A DNA stretch of 64,000 nt from Sphingobacteriales bacterium TSM_CSM. Its GTDB lineage: Bacteria > Bacteroidota > Bacteroidia > Chitinophagales > UBA2359. The DNA is taken from contig MTCR01000093.1 of assembly GCA_002212725.1 (NCBI GenBank), forward strand, positions 23,138-87,137, written 5' to 3'. Both the position numbers and the translations under genes were made by a program. Shown piece by piece: positions 10,046-20,400 of this stretch (position 1 is its first letter; every line of letters begins with the position of its first letter). The notes beneath the pieces were generated by a model that did not search any database, was not told the DNA's origin, and saw nothing but the letters and a program-made list of their open reading frames with translations.

Positions 10046-10954
10046 ATGCTTACACCCGAAGCCATAGACAGTGTGCGCCTGCACTTTAGTCCTGAAAGTC
10101 TTTGGATACTTAACTTTTGCCTCGGATTTATTATTTTTGGCGTGGCGCTGGAATTAAAACTCCGGCATTTCAAAATGGTAATGACCAACCCCAAAACGGC
10201 AGCCATAGCCCTTACCGCACAACTGGTGCTGATGCCGCTTATTACACTTGGGCTTATTTACCTCTTCCGGCCTATGCCAAGCATGGCATTGGGCATGATG
10301 CTGGTGGTTGCCTGCCCCAGTGGCAGTGTAGCCAATTTTATATCGCTCAACTCAAAGGCCAACGCGGCGCTGTCGGTAAGTCTTACCGCTACTTTTACCA
10401 TGCTGGCCCCAATTATTACCCCGGCTGTATTTGGTTTTTGGGGCAGCCTGTACCCGCCAACTGCACAGCTGATGCGCACTATTAGCGTAAGTTTACCCCA
10501 AATGTTTGCCACCGTGCTGCTGGTGTTGGGCATTCCGCTGCTGCTTGGGCTGTATGTTTCTGAAAAACACAGCCAACTTGCAGCGCGTATAGCGCCATCG
10601 GTTCATAAAATATCGCTTTTCATTTTCATTGTGGTAATTATAGCCGCGCTTGCCTCCAATTTCAGCTACTTTCTTGCCTATATACACTTAGTGGCGCTGC
10701 TGGTGTTTTTACACAACAGCCTGGGGTTTGGCGGCGGCTACCTGTTTGCCAAACTGCTGGGGTTAAAAGAATACGATGCCCGCACCATTTCTATTGAAAC
10801 CGGTATTCACAATACCGGTTTGGGGTTAATGCTCATATTTTCCTTTTTTGGCGGCTTGGGCGGCATGGCAATATTGGCTGCATGGTGGGGTATTTGGGAT
10901 ATGTTGGCCGGTCTTGCACTTTCGCAATATTGGGCAAAGCGGCCGCCAAAATAA
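10046..10954 (+). CDS. Bile acid:sodium symporter (BASS) family transporter
   Basis: The 302-residue protein is almost entirely hydrophobic, with eight to ten membrane helices. It carries the family hallmarks: GVALELK in an early helix, the polar CPSGSVANFISL loop that forms a sodium/substrate crossover, and the second crossover motif SIETGIHNTGLG. Members move organic anions, for example bile acids, pantoate or pyruvate-like acids, with sodium. The substrate here cannot be told from sequence. It is probably transcribed with lepA, whose stop lies 18 bases upstream. A sodium-coupled carrier is consistent with the sodium-pumping NQR encoded at the other end of the window. Confidence 0.9.
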   Translation: MLTPEAIDSVRLHFSPESLWILNFCLGFIIFGVALELKLRHFKMVMTNPKTAAIALTAQLVLMPLITLGLIYLFRPMPSMALGMMLVVACPSGSVANFISLNSKANAALSVSLTATFTMLAPIITPAVFGFWGSLYPPTAQLMRTISVSLPQMFATVLLVLGIPLLLGLYVSEKHSQLAARIAPSVHKISLFIFIVVIIAALASNFSYFLAYIHLVALLVFLHNSLGFGGGYLFAKLLGLKEYDARTISIETGIHNTGLGLMLIFSFFGGLGGMAILAAWWGIWDMLAGLALSQYWAKRPPK

Positions 10955-11018
10955 TCTGTCTGCATTTTTTTTCCGAAATTTGCCACAGCATTTACTATCA
11001 TAACTCATACCGGTAAAT

Positions 11019-11609
11019 ATGGTTAAATTTATCTTGGGTATATCAACTGTTTTTTTGTTGCTGCTTATCGGGGCCTATTTTTTGCCTTCCGAATTTTCTG
11101 TTGCGCGCTCGCAAACCATTAATGCCGGGCACAACACCCTGTATGCCTGGGTAAACAACCTGAAAAAATGGAACGAGTGGACAGCCTGGAACAACCAAAA
11201 AGACCCCACCCTGCAAATTGCCTTTGGCGCAATTACCGAAGGAAAAGGCGCCACACAGGTGTGGAACGGCAAAGAAATGGGCAATGGTAAAATCACCATT
11301 ACCGAAAGCTACCCACTGGAAGGCATAAAATACGAACTGCTCATGAACAACCAGTTTCAACTAAACGGACAAATACGCTTTACCCCCGATTTGGAAGCCA
11401 ACCGCACACAGGTAGAGTGGATAACATCGGGCAGTATGGGCAACAACCCTGTTTTCAGATATTTCCGCCCGTTTTTAGATAAATGGATTGGCAAAGACCT
11501 GGAAGAAGGTCTGCAAAAACTTAAATTGCTGGCAGAAACAAACGCCACCCAAAACCCCGACTCCCTTGGGCAACCACCCCCAAACATACCCGCAGCATCG
11601 GGCAAATAA
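11019..11609 (+). CDS. SRPBCC-fold membrane-anchored protein
   Basis: The 196-residue protein has one N-terminal hydrophobic segment (residues 3-22). It is followed by a polyketide cyclase/START-like fold, recognised from LYAWVNNLKKWNEWTAWN and the pattern of beta strands ending in GKDLEEGLQKLKLLAE. Such proteins are widespread in Bacteroidota and are thought to bind hydrophobic ligands; the ligand is unknown. The last 25 residues are Pro/Asn-rich and probably disordered. It sits 64 bases after the BASS gene on the same strand. Confidence 0.8.
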   Translation: MVKFILGISTVFLLLLIGAYFLPSEFSVARSQTINAGHNTLYAWVNNLKKWNEWTAWNNQKDPTLQIAFGAITEGKGATQVWNGKEMGNGKITITESYPLEGIKYELLMNNQFQLNGQIRFTPDLEANRTQVEWITSGSMGNNPVFRYFRPFLDKWIGKDLEEGLQKLKLLAETNATQNPDSLGQPPPNIPAASGK

Positions 11610-11768
11610 ACAAAACCATGCCCCACCGCAACGAAATGCCCGGAAACACTGTTATTTATCGGGCCGTGAATAAACCCGGAAAAAAACGGCGATTTCTTTT
11701 AAAACTCAATCATCATTGTTAAACCAATTTCGTTTTTCCAAATCTTTAATAAAAAACTATCCGGTTAT

Positions 11769-13226
11769 ATGCAATTGAACAAATTTTTTTTGCGCATCCT
11801 GCTGATATATGGCGCATGCTTGTTCTTGTTTGTTGTGCCCGGCTTTGCCAAAGAGGGCTATAATATTAAGGTAAAGGTAAAAGGCTTTGCCGATACCACC
11901 TGCTACTTAGCTTACTACTATGGCAGCCGCATTTTGGTAAGCGATACTTTTAACATAGACTCAAAAGGTGTAGTGCAATTTAAAGGAAATGAAAAACTGC
12001 CCGGCGGCATTTACCTGGCTGTTTTTCCGGGAAGCAAATACTTTGAAATGCTGGTAAATACCGATAACCAGGAGTTTGCCCTTGAAACCGACAGCGCCGA
12101 TTTTGTAAACAACATGAAAGTTACCGGCTCGCCCGACAACAAATTGTTTAACGATTATCAACGCTACCTGGGAAAAAAACAAAAGGTAATTGCAGAACTG
12201 AAAAAACAAAAAGACACCACCCAAAATGAAGACTCCATTGCCCTTATTGACGAAAGCATTGGCGCCGTAGAAAAAGATATAAAAGCTTACCGCGAAACCA
12301 TTACAAAAGAAAACCCCAACTCCTTTCTGGCTGCCATTATACAAGCTATGTGGGAACCCGAAATTCCGGAAATTCCCAAAAACGAAAAAGGCGACCCTGC
12401 CGACCCGCAGTTTGCCTACAAATATTTCAAATCGCACTATTGGGATAAATACAATTTTGCCGACGGGCGACTGGTGAGAACTCCCATTTTTAACAACAAA
12501 ATTACCTACTACCTCGATAACCTTACCCTTAAACTGCCCGACTCAATTAACGTTTCGGCCGACTTTATCATTGAAAGGGCTAAAGCCAACCCCGATGCCT
12601 TCCGGTTTGCCCTCTCTCAAATGACCTACAACTACGAAACCTCCAAAATTATGGGCATGGATGCCGTATTTGTACACCTGGCACAAAAATATTACCTCAC
12701 CGGATTTGCCACATGGATGGATTCTACCAATATGTCTAAAATGACCGAAAGGGTAAACCGGCTTAAATATAATCTGGTAGGACTGAAAGCACCCGAATTG
12801 CTGATGCCCGATTTAGACAACAACAACGTTTCGCTGCACGGACTTAAGAGCGAGTATGTGGTAATGGTTTTTTGGGACTACAACTGCGGACACTGCAAAA
12901 AAGAAATGCCCGATATTGTTGCCCTGCATGAAAAGTACAAAGATAAGGGCGTTACCATTTTGGGCATTTGCACCAGAGTGGAATTAGATGAAATTAAAAA
13001 ATTTGTCGCAGAATATAAATTACCCTGGAACAACCTGTGGGACCCGTACAACCGAACCAAATTCCGCGATTTGTACGATATTTACAGTACTCCTACCATT
13101 TATGTATTGGACAAAGACAAGAAAATAATTGCCAAACGCCTCGACCCCAAACAGGTTGATGAAATGCTGGACAACCTCATTAACAAAAAACAGGCGCCTG
13201 CCATGAAAGTGGGAGACGACCGTTAA
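11769..13226 (+). CDS. TlpA-like thioredoxin-fold lipoprotein/periplasmic oxidoreductase
   Basis: The 485-residue protein has a signal peptide (hydrophobic residues 8-26). It continues with a DUF4369-like beta domain (about 30-130), a helical linker with a charged coiled-coil segment (130-190), and a DUF5106-like region. A C-terminal thioredoxin fold carries the redox motif CGHC at residues 373 and 376, followed by KKEMPDI, and the cis-proline loop STPTIYVLD. Such proteins reduce or isomerise disulfides in the periplasm. CGHC is the motif of disulfide isomerases rather than classical TlpA. The broken SRPBCC gene begins 18 bases downstream. Confidence 0.92.
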   Translation: MQLNKFFLRILLIYGACLFLFVVPGFAKEGYNIKVKVKGFADTTCYLAYYYGSRILVSDTFNIDSKGVVQFKGNEKLPGGIYLAVFPGSKYFEMLVNTDNQEFALETDSADFVNNMKVTGSPDNKLFNDYQRYLGKKQKVIAELKKQKDTTQNEDSIALIDESIGAVEKDIKAYRETITKENPNSFLAAIIQAMWEPEIPEIPKNEKGDPADPQFAYKYFKSHYWDKYNFADGRLVRTPIFNNKITYYLDNLTLKLPDSINVSADFIIERAKANPDAFRFALSQMTYNYETSKIMGMDAVFVHLAQKYYLTGFATWMDSTNMSKMTERVNRLKYNLVGLKAPELLMPDLDNNNVSLHGLKSEYVVMVFWDYNCGHCKKEMPDIVALHEKYKDKGVTILGICTRVELDEIKKFVAEYKLPWNNLWDPYNRTKFRDLYDIYSTPTIYVLDKDKKIIAKRLDPKQVDEMLDNLINKKQAPAMKVGDDR

Positions 13227-13244
13227 GCATTGTGCTTTTGCCAT

Positions 13245-13754
13245 ATGGTTATTTCGTCTGGTATCTACCCGGCTCCTGCCGGCAATGCCGAACTACCGCG
13301 CGGAGCCTTACTTGTTAAGGTGCAATCTGTTTTCAATGCCGGCAGCCAAACAGTATGGCAAAAACTGCAACAACCAGCCACCCTGCAGTTTATTGCCAGC
13401 CCACTGTTGCAGTTTACGCCCCAAAACCATGCCGCCTTGCCCGCAAACTGGCAGGAAGGCACTTTTGTAAAGTTGCGTTTACATGCGTTCGGGGTTTTAC
13501 CGCTTGGCAAACATTGCATTACCGTAAATCATATCAACCACCAAACCCTGACCCTGCAAACCACCGAAAGCGGCACTATGGCACCCGTATGACAGCACCG
13601 CATTACCCTGCAAACCCAACAACCCAACCAAACCCTTTACACCGATGAAATTCTGATGTATAGCGGCTACTTTACCCGCATTTTGGCATGGTGGGCTTTG
13701 TGGTTTTACCGGCACAGGCAAAAAAGATGGGTAAAATTGTTGCAAACAACCTGA
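13245..13754 (+). pseudogene. SRPBCC ligand-binding protein interrupted by an in-frame TGA
   Basis: The frame from ATG 13245 reads an SRPBCC-type protein (VQSVFNAGSQTVWQKLQQPA onwards) but meets TGA at 13590-13592. Without any frame change the sequence continues QHRITLQTQQPNQTLYTDE and ends ALWFYRHRQKRWVKLLQTT before TGA at 13752. This is the expected C-terminal half of the family, where a tryptophan normally precedes xHRI. TGA is one base from TGG, so a single substitution, or a sequencing error, explains the stop. Restored length would be 169 residues, normal for the family. Truncated at the stop, it would lack the C-terminal strands and helix. Confidence 0.75.
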
Positions 13755-13878
13755 AAACAGATTTTTTTGGCACAAAACGTGCTGATATTGGCGCAGTTGT
13801 TCTCCGGTAATTTATTTTACTGTATATTGGAGGTAAATTTTGGCGCTGCTGCGCTGCATTTATAAACATTACAAAGTT

Positions 13879-14742
13879 ATGATTTACGATATTTTCATTT
13901 ACCTCGTCTTGCAGTTTTTTATCATTCTGCTGGTTGTTATTTATTACCGCATTAAAAACAGCGCACTGAGCGATGCCCTGAAAAAACAAACCGAAAAACT
14001 GGAGCAAACCAGCATTAAACTCAACCGCATTATTGAGCAGCGCAAATTTCTTGAAAACGACCGCAACGCAATTCAGGAAGACACAAGCAAACTGCGCAAA
14101 AATGCCGAACAAATGCAAATGCAACTAAAACAGGCAACCACCAATTCAGAAGAACAGGAAGCGCGCATTCAGTTTTTGGAAACCTACCGCACCCAATCTA
14201 ACGAACTGGCAGAGCAGTTACACCAAATGCAATTTTTGCTTAATAAAACAAACAACCAGTTGCAGGTAGCAGAAAGTGACAAAAAAGCATTGGAAAACCA
14301 GTTGCAGGAAATATCCCGGCAAAATGAAAGCCTCAAAGCAGATTATGTGCATCTTAGCCAGATAAAACGGCAATACGACCAATTGTTGCCCAAATCGGAA
14401 GAAATGGAAGCCATCTTGCAGCAACTGCGTACCGGCAATGAAACATTGGAAGCTGAAAAAAAACAATTTGGCAAACAAATTCTGGAACAAAAACTCACCA
14501 TTGGCAACCTCGAAAAACAGGTAAGTCTGCTCGATACGGTAACCAAAAAACATACCGAAACACAAAACATGCTTGCCATGCTGCAAAATGAATACAACCA
14601 ACTGAAACAAAAATACGAGTTGTTAAAAGAAGCCAACAAACACCTGCAGGTGCAAATTGCCGAAATAAAAGAACTGAATGCCTCGTACAAAAAAACCATT
14701 GCCGTAATGGAAAATGGTAAATACACCACCAGTAAAGTATAA
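13879..14742 (+). CDS. Membrane-anchored long coiled-coil protein
   Basis: The 287-residue protein starts with one hydrophobic helix (about residues 3-22) and then consists almost wholly of heptad-like, Gln/Glu/Lys/Leu-rich sequence (residues 35-275), predicting a long parallel coiled coil. No catalytic motif is visible. I chose ATG 13879 (MIYDIFIYLV), which puts the membrane helix at the N terminus; an upstream in-frame ATG at 13840 adds 13 residues. The role is unknown. An envelope scaffold is plausible but is inference. Confidence 0.7.
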   Translation: MIYDIFIYLVLQFFIILLVVIYYRIKNSALSDALKKQTEKLEQTSIKLNRIIEQRKFLENDRNAIQEDTSKLRKNAEQMQMQLKQATTNSEEQEARIQFLETYRTQSNELAEQLHQMQFLLNKTNNQLQVAESDKKALENQLQEISRQNESLKADYVHLSQIKRQYDQLLPKSEEMEAILQQLRTGNETLEAEKKQFGKQILEQKLTIGNLEKQVSLLDTVTKKHTETQNMLAMLQNEYNQLKQKYELLKEANKHLQVQIAEIKELNASYKKTIAVMENGKYTTSKV

Positions 14743-14828
14743 ATGTTTGTTTTAAGCGCTCCGGTTCCAAATTTGCTGCCCTAAAGTTACCCCTTCCTTC
14801 CATAATTCAACTTAACCCTTATTGAGGC

Positions 14829-15662
14829 ATGTTGCAGATGCAATATGGTATTTGCCCGTTAAGTGTAGCGCCTTTGCGCAAAGAACCTTCCCATAAAAGC
14901 GAAATGGTAAGCCAACTGCTTTTTGGGGAAACATTTACCATATTGAAACAGCAAGAGCACTGGCTGGAGGTAAAATGTACCCACGATGCCTATATTGGTT
15001 GGCTCGATGAAAAACAATGCCTTCCAATACCGGTAAAAGAATACGACCGGCTGCTGTTAAGCCCATGCGCCTATACCACCGAACCGGTACAAGAAATGGT
15101 GTTCCGGTCGGTACATTTTCCGCTGTTATGGGGCAGTTCCCTGCCGGCATGCAGCAACAAAGAAGGAACCATAAACAACCTGCCCTACCGCTGCTATGGC
15201 GAAGTGACAAGCGCCGCCGCCGGTACGGCTCAGCCCGCGCAATTGCTTGATTATGCCCGCACTTTTTTACATGCCCCTTACCTTTGGGGCGGGCGCACCT
15301 TGTTCGGCATTGACTGTTCGGGGTTTACCCAACTTGTTTTTAAGGTGTGCAATATACCCTTACAGCGCGATGCTTATCAACAAGCCCAACAAGGTAAATT
15401 GGTATTGGATTTTGCCTCCGTATTGCCCGGCGACCTGCTTTTTTTCAACAACAGCAGCGGAAAAATTACCCACGTAGGCATAGCGCTTGGCAATGGTAAA
15501 ATTATTCATGCTTCGGGTTGTGTGCGCATTGACGGGCTAAAGGAGCAGGGCATTTTTCATTCGGAAACCGGCATACAAACCCACCAACTTAAACTCATTA
15601 AACGGTTAACACCCGAAACTCCTGCCCGAACCGTTAAAGATTTTAACCGCCCGGCACTTTAA
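14829..15662 (+). CDS. NlpC/P60 cell-wall peptidase with SH3-like domains
   Basis: The 277-residue protein has an N-terminal bacterial SH3-like domain (about 8-65, with LRKEPSHKSEMVSQLLFGE), a second SH3-like segment (75-130), and a C-terminal NlpC/P60 domain (135-250). The catalytic cysteine is C163 in GIDCSGFTQ, with H215 in THVGIAL and H227 in IIHASG. The architecture matches gamma-D-glutamyl-L-diamino acid endopeptidases that trim or recycle peptidoglycan peptides. No signal peptide is visible, so it may act on recycled muropeptides in the cytoplasm. Confidence 0.92.
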   Translation: MLQMQYGICPLSVAPLRKEPSHKSEMVSQLLFGETFTILKQQEHWLEVKCTHDAYIGWLDEKQCLPIPVKEYDRLLLSPCAYTTEPVQEMVFRSVHFPLLWGSSLPACSNKEGTINNLPYRCYGEVTSAAAGTAQPAQLLDYARTFLHAPYLWGGRTLFGIDCSGFTQLVFKVCNIPLQRDAYQQAQQGKLVLDFASVLPGDLLFFNNSSGKITHVGIALGNGKIIHASGCVRIDGLKEQGIFHSETGIQTHQLKLIKRLTPETPARTVKDFNRPAL

Positions 15663-15698
15663 CCGCTTTTTTTAGCTTTAACAATAGATTTTTGTTGC

Positions 15699-15706
15699 TA
15701 TATTTG
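15699..15706 (+). promoter_or_regulatory. -7 promoter box of the PIF1-like helicase
   Basis: TATATTTG matches TAnnTTTG exactly and lies 28 bases before the ATG at 15735, in the gap after the peptidase gene. This suggests the helicase has its own promoter. Confidence 0.55.
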
Positions 15707-15734
15707 CAGAACAGATGACCAACCGCCACCCTGT

Positions 15735-17045
15735 ATGCTGCAACTTGACCTCAACCCCGAATTTACCCATACCCTTAAATTGCTGGAAGACCCGGCCGGA
15801 CATCATATTTTCCTCACCGGCCGCGCCGGAACAGGTAAATCAACCCTGTTGCAGCATTTCAGAGAAGTAACACAAAAAAAAATTGCCGTATTGGCTCCTA
15901 CCGGACTGGCCGCCCTTAATGTGCGCGGGCAAACCATTCACTCCTTCTTCGGGTTTCCGCCCCACCCCTTTCACAATGACCATATAAAAAAACGCCGCAA
16001 TAACCAAATTTACCAAAACCTCGATGCCATTGTTATTGACGAAGTATCAATGGTAAGAGCCGATATTTTAGATGCCATTGACTACTTCATGCGCATAAAC
16101 GGCCGCGAGCGCAGCCTGCCTTTTGGCGGCGTACAAATGATTTTTATTGGCGACCTGTTTCAACTGCCGCCCGTCATTTCTTCGGAAATAGAAAAACAAA
16201 TGTTCAATTTTTTATACAATACGCCTTATTTTTTCAGCGCCCATGTTTTGCGCAAATTGCCGCTGCACTATATTGAACTGAAAAAGGTGTACCGGCAAAA
16301 AGACCGCTACTTTCTTGATTTGCTCGATTCTATACGAACAAAAACCATTGACGACGAAACACTGAAACACCTTAATACCCGATGCCTGCTGCCTAATAAC
16401 CCCCTGCCCGCCAACAAAGATTTGTATATAACCCTTACCAGCACCAATTATATTGCACAAAGTATTAACAACCGCGAACTCGATAAACTCAACACGCCCG
16501 CATACACCTTCGCCGCCGATATTGTGGGCAATTTTGATGAACATAATATGCCCAACGATAAAACACTTACCCTGAAAGAAGGCGCTCAGGTAATGTTTGT
16601 GCGTAACGACCAATGGTACAGGTGGGTAAACGGCACACTCGGTGTTATTTCTTACCTCGACAGCGATACCATTTGCGTATCGGTAAACAGTGGCGGTAGC
16701 GAAGTGGTGTATGCACTTGAAAAAAGCACATGGGAAATACTTCGCTATCAATACAACCCCGAAGAAAATAAAATTACCACCGAAGTAATTGGCAGTTTTA
16801 ACCAATTCCCCATAAAACTGGCCTGGGCTATTACCATACACAAAAGCCAGGGTAAAACCTTTAACCATGTTCTTATTGACATTGGAAAAGGCGCCTTTGC
16901 CCCCGGACAGGTTTATGTTGCTCTAAGCCGGTGCACCACCTTAGAGGGTATTGTACTCAAAAACCCCATCCGCTACCGCGATATTATTGTTGATGAGCGC
17001 ATTTTGAATTTTGCCAGCAATACCGGGTTATACACCCAAATTTAA
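15735..17045 (+). CDS. PIF1/RecD-like superfamily 1 DNA helicase
   Basis: The 436-residue protein has Walker A in LTGRAGTGKSTLLQHF (about residues 28-43), motif Ia APTGLAALNVRGQTIHSFF, Walker B VIDEVSMV, motif III GDLFQLPPV, motif V AITIHKSQGKTF and motif VI YVALSRCT. These place it in the PIF1/RecD2 group of 5'-3' helicases. It covers only the helicase core. Many Bacteroidota relatives carry a longer C-terminal extension (HRDC or helix-turn-helix) that is absent here. It probably acts in DNA repair or G-quadruplex/R-loop processing. No RecB or RecC partners are nearby. Confidence 0.93.
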   Translation: MLQLDLNPEFTHTLKLLEDPAGHHIFLTGRAGTGKSTLLQHFREVTQKKIAVLAPTGLAALNVRGQTIHSFFGFPPHPFHNDHIKKRRNNQIYQNLDAIVIDEVSMVRADILDAIDYFMRINGRERSLPFGGVQMIFIGDLFQLPPVISSEIEKQMFNFLYNTPYFFSAHVLRKLPLHYIELKKVYRQKDRYFLDLLDSIRTKTIDDETLKHLNTRCLLPNNPLPANKDLYITLTSTNYIAQSINNRELDKLNTPAYTFAADIVGNFDEHNMPNDKTLTLKEGAQVMFVRNDQWYRWVNGTLGVISYLDSDTICVSVNSGGSEVVYALEKSTWEILRYQYNPEENKITTEVIGSFNQFPIKLAWAITIHKSQGKTFNHVLIDIGKGAFAPGQVYVALSRCTTLEGIVLKNPIRYRDIIVDERILNFASNTGLYTQI

Positions 17046-17051
17046 CCTCGC

Positions 17052-17297
17052 CTACCGGCGTATCAGCCCGATGAGAAACAGCAACACCAATGCGCCAATT
17101 ACGCCTTCAATAATGTCGCCCAATAGCCCCGAACCAAGGTGTATGTCCAAAATTCCAAACAGCCACGAGCCAAACCATGCACCAACAATGCCCACAATAA
17201 TGTTGCCCAACAGGCCAAAGCCATAACCTTTGCGCAAAAAACCGGCCAGCCAGCCAATAATTGCGCCAACAATTAAAGAGTACAATAAACTTCCCAT
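17052..17297 (-). CDS. GlsB/YeaQ/YmgE-family small membrane protein
   Basis: The 81-residue protein is a chain of glycine-rich membrane helices (IVGAIIGWLAGFL, GNIIVGIVGAWFGSWLFG, GDIIEGVIGALVLLFLIG), the signature of the transglycosylase-associated/GlsB family. Members are linked to general stress responses; their biochemical role is unknown. The start at 17297 (MGSLLYS) is chosen because the family begins there; the open frame extends upstream without homology. It converges with the helicase gene, the stop codons lying a few bases apart. Confidence 0.88.
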   Translation of the reverse strand: MGSLLYSLIVGAIIGWLAGFLRKGYGFGLLGNIIVGIVGAWFGSWLFGILDIHLGSGLLGDIIEGVIGALVLLFLIGLIRR

Positions 17298-17402
17298 AAT
17301 ATAATTTTTAAAGGTGCGGAAATGCCGGCGCTTAACAACAACAAGGTAAACATAAAGCGCCAAAACCGAGCAACAAAAAGGTTGTTTACCGCATTTTTTT
17401 CC

Positions 17403-17436
17403 AAAAAAAAGGCAACCTGCCTTAAAGGAGGTTGCC
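17403..17436 (-). terminator. Intrinsic terminator after the 1852-residue repeat protein
   Basis: On the minus strand an 8-bp stem (GGCAACCT pairing with AGGTTGCC, 17411-17436) is followed directly by eight T residues (17403-17410). It lies 35 bases past the stop codon of the gene at 17471-23029. The stem core resembles that of the terminator at 60922-60954. Confidence 0.88.
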
Positions 17437-17470
17437 CGGTCATTCTTCAAACACACTAACAAGCCTTTAG

Positions 17471-20400
17471 TTATCTGTGCAATTCTATGAAACCGCTTTT
17501 AATATCGGCTTTGTTGCCGGTTTTGGGGTCTATGTAGTAAAAGTAGGTGCCATCGGGGGCATTTTCGTTACTGCCCTGCCAATTGCCATCCCAGGCAAAA
17601 TCATTTGAGTAGTCAGATACGGCATACATAACATCGCCCCAACGGTTAAAAATAACCAATTTGGGCTGATTGGCACTGTAGCATTCAATACCCGAAATAA
17701 GGAATACGTCATTCACCCCGTCGCCGTTGGGCGAAAATCCTTCGGCAACCGCAATGGCGCAATCATTGGTGTTTGGGGTTATGTTAACAAGCACCAATGC
17801 AGTATCGCATAACTCACTGCCGCTGTCGCCGGCGGGTATGCAAATGGCATAGTAAAAACTATCAATGCCGGCAAAGTCAACGTTTGGAATATAGGTAATG
17901 GTATTGTCCGCCGTATTAATAATGGCCGAGCCGTTTACCGGAAAACTTACCAAATCAATGCTCAAAACGGGCAACGGTTCGGGTAAGGTGTCATTACCAA
18001 GCACTGCTATGGTTACGGGCATATTTGCATCGGTTTGGGCAGTATCGTTTACCGCTGCAAGGTTATAGGTTGGCGGCGGGTTAATAATGCTGTCTTCAAT
18101 AGTAATAAAAACCCATGCGGTATCACTGATTAAGCCGGTAGCATCGGTAATGAGGTAGCTGAAAGAGTCGGTTCCGGTGTAACCCTGCGCCGGAATGTAA
18201 TCCAGTTCCAGATTAACCAAATCAATATCAACCGATGCGCCATCAACAAAAGGCGGATTGAGCAGAATAATGGCGGTAATCTGGTCATCATCGGGGTCGT
18301 AGTCATTAGCCAGCACGTCAATCAATACCGGCACATCAACACCGGTGGTGGCAGTATCATTTACCGCTACCGGCGGGTCGTTCACATTGGTTACCGTTAT
18401 GCAAAAAGTTACGGCAAAGCAATCCTGGGCAGGTGTGCAAACCTGCAGGGTAAAGGTATCAATACCCGTAAAACCGGGGTCGGGCAGGTATTGCACGCAG
18501 TTTTCGTTAAGAACCAGTCCGCCGTTTAAGGGTAGTGCCGTTACAAAAGCGGTATCAATGTTTACATTGGCTAAGAAATCGGGCAGGCAAAGGGTAAGTG
18601 GAGTTTCCTGCTGAGTGGTATCGGCAATTTTAAGCGTATCGGTACTCACAAAAATACTCACATAAGCAGTATCGCACAAAGTTGGGCTGCCATTATCGCA
18701 AATAATATAGGCAAAATAGTCGGTACCTATAAAATTGTTGTCCGGTTCATACAGTGTTGTATAATCCTCATTGAGTGTTACAATGCCGTGTGCAGGTTCC
18801 GAAACAAAGGTAATGGCAACCGGGTCGCCGTCGGGGTCGCTGTCGTTGTCTAATATGGCAATTACCACCGGTGTGTTCAATACGGTTGTAGTTTGGTCAT
18901 CGGCAGCTAAGGGAGGGTTATTGTTGTAGAGACCCAAACCTACGGTAATTACCACTGTTGCCGTGTCGCATAAAACGGGGCTTCCGTTGTCGCAAATAAT
19001 ATATTGCAGCGAGTCGGTGCCGGTAAAATCTTGCTGGGGTGTGTAGGTTACAGAACCGTTGGGGTTAATAATGGCCGTGCCATGCTGCGGGAGCAAGGGC
19101 AGGCCGGGTTGTACGAGCAGGGTGTCGCCGCCAAACGGGTCGTAATCGTTTTGCGTTACCGGTATAATGGCCGGCGTGTTCAGGGGTATGGTATCCATAT
19201 CGCCAATGGCAACCGGCGGAAGGTTGGCAGTGGTGGGTGGCAGCACGTAAATGGTTACCAATGTAACATCGCAACTGCCAGCCACATCGCAAATCTGGTA
19301 TTCAAAATAATCGGTTCCGGTAAAGCCGGTTTGCGGAGTATAAACTACATTACCTGTGCCGGGCACAACGGCAATAGCGCCATTATCGGGGCCGCCCCAC
19401 ACTTCGGTAAGTTCTATGGCAGTGCCGCTGTCATTGGCAAAAACGTTGATGGTAACAGGTGTATTTTGTGCGGTGAAGGCAATATCGGGTTCGGCATTAA
19501 TGGGCGCCGGCACAACGGTAATGGCTACATAGGCAGTATCGCACAAAACGGGGTTGCCGGTATCGCAAATAATATAGGGGAAGTAATCGGTTCCGGTAAA
19601 ATCGGGGTTTGAGGTATAGCTGAAACCGCTTTCATCGGGCAGCAATGACACAGTACCGTTATAGGGTTGTGCGCCAATGCTCAGGGTGGCAATGCTGCCA
19701 TCGGGGTCAAAATCGTTGGTCAATACGTCAATAACAGCCGGTATGCCTTCGGTGGCGGCTGCCTCATCATCGGTGGCCACCGGCGGCAGGTTTTGGCAAC
19801 CGGTGTTGCCTATTTCCACACCCACTTCGGCCTGCGCACAAAAACCCGCCGGGTCGCAAACCGAATAGGCAAACAAATCGCAGCCGGTAAAGCCCGGGTT
19901 GGGGGTATAGGTTACTGTTCCATCGGGGTTAATGGAAATGGTTCCGTTTTCGGGATTGTTGGTAATGGCAGAAACGGTAAGGGGGTCATTGTCGGGGTCG
20001 GTATCGTTCAATAAAACGGGTATATCAACCGGCGTATTTACCGGGGTTTGTGCCACATCATTGTTGGGTGTTGGCGGCAGGTTTAACCCGTTTGGAAGAA
20101 TGGTAACAGTAACGAGGGTAACATCGCAAACACCCGATGGGTTGCAAATCTGGTACAGGAAATTATCTTGCCCGGTATAGCCGGCATCGGGTTGGTAGGT
20201 AACCTCTCCGGTGGCGGGGTCAAGGCTTTCAATACTACCATACAGGGGCAATACCAATACCTGCGAGACTTCAATACCTTCCCCAAAATCGTTGTTCAAA
20301 ATATTGAAGGAAACAGGCGTATTAATGGTGGTAAACACCAAATCGGGCTGCGCATCTACCAATAGCGGTGCGGTTACATAAACGGTAACGGTAGCTTGGT

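Noticed and set aside
13590..13592. TGA recoded as tryptophan or another amino acid
   Set aside because: TGA also ends this very gene (13752-13754), and tryptophan is coded by TGG throughout the other genes here, so a general code change is not supported.
16212..16868. 218-residue minus-strand reading frame inside the helicase gene
   Set aside because: It overlaps conserved helicase motifs on the plus strand and shows no family resemblance.
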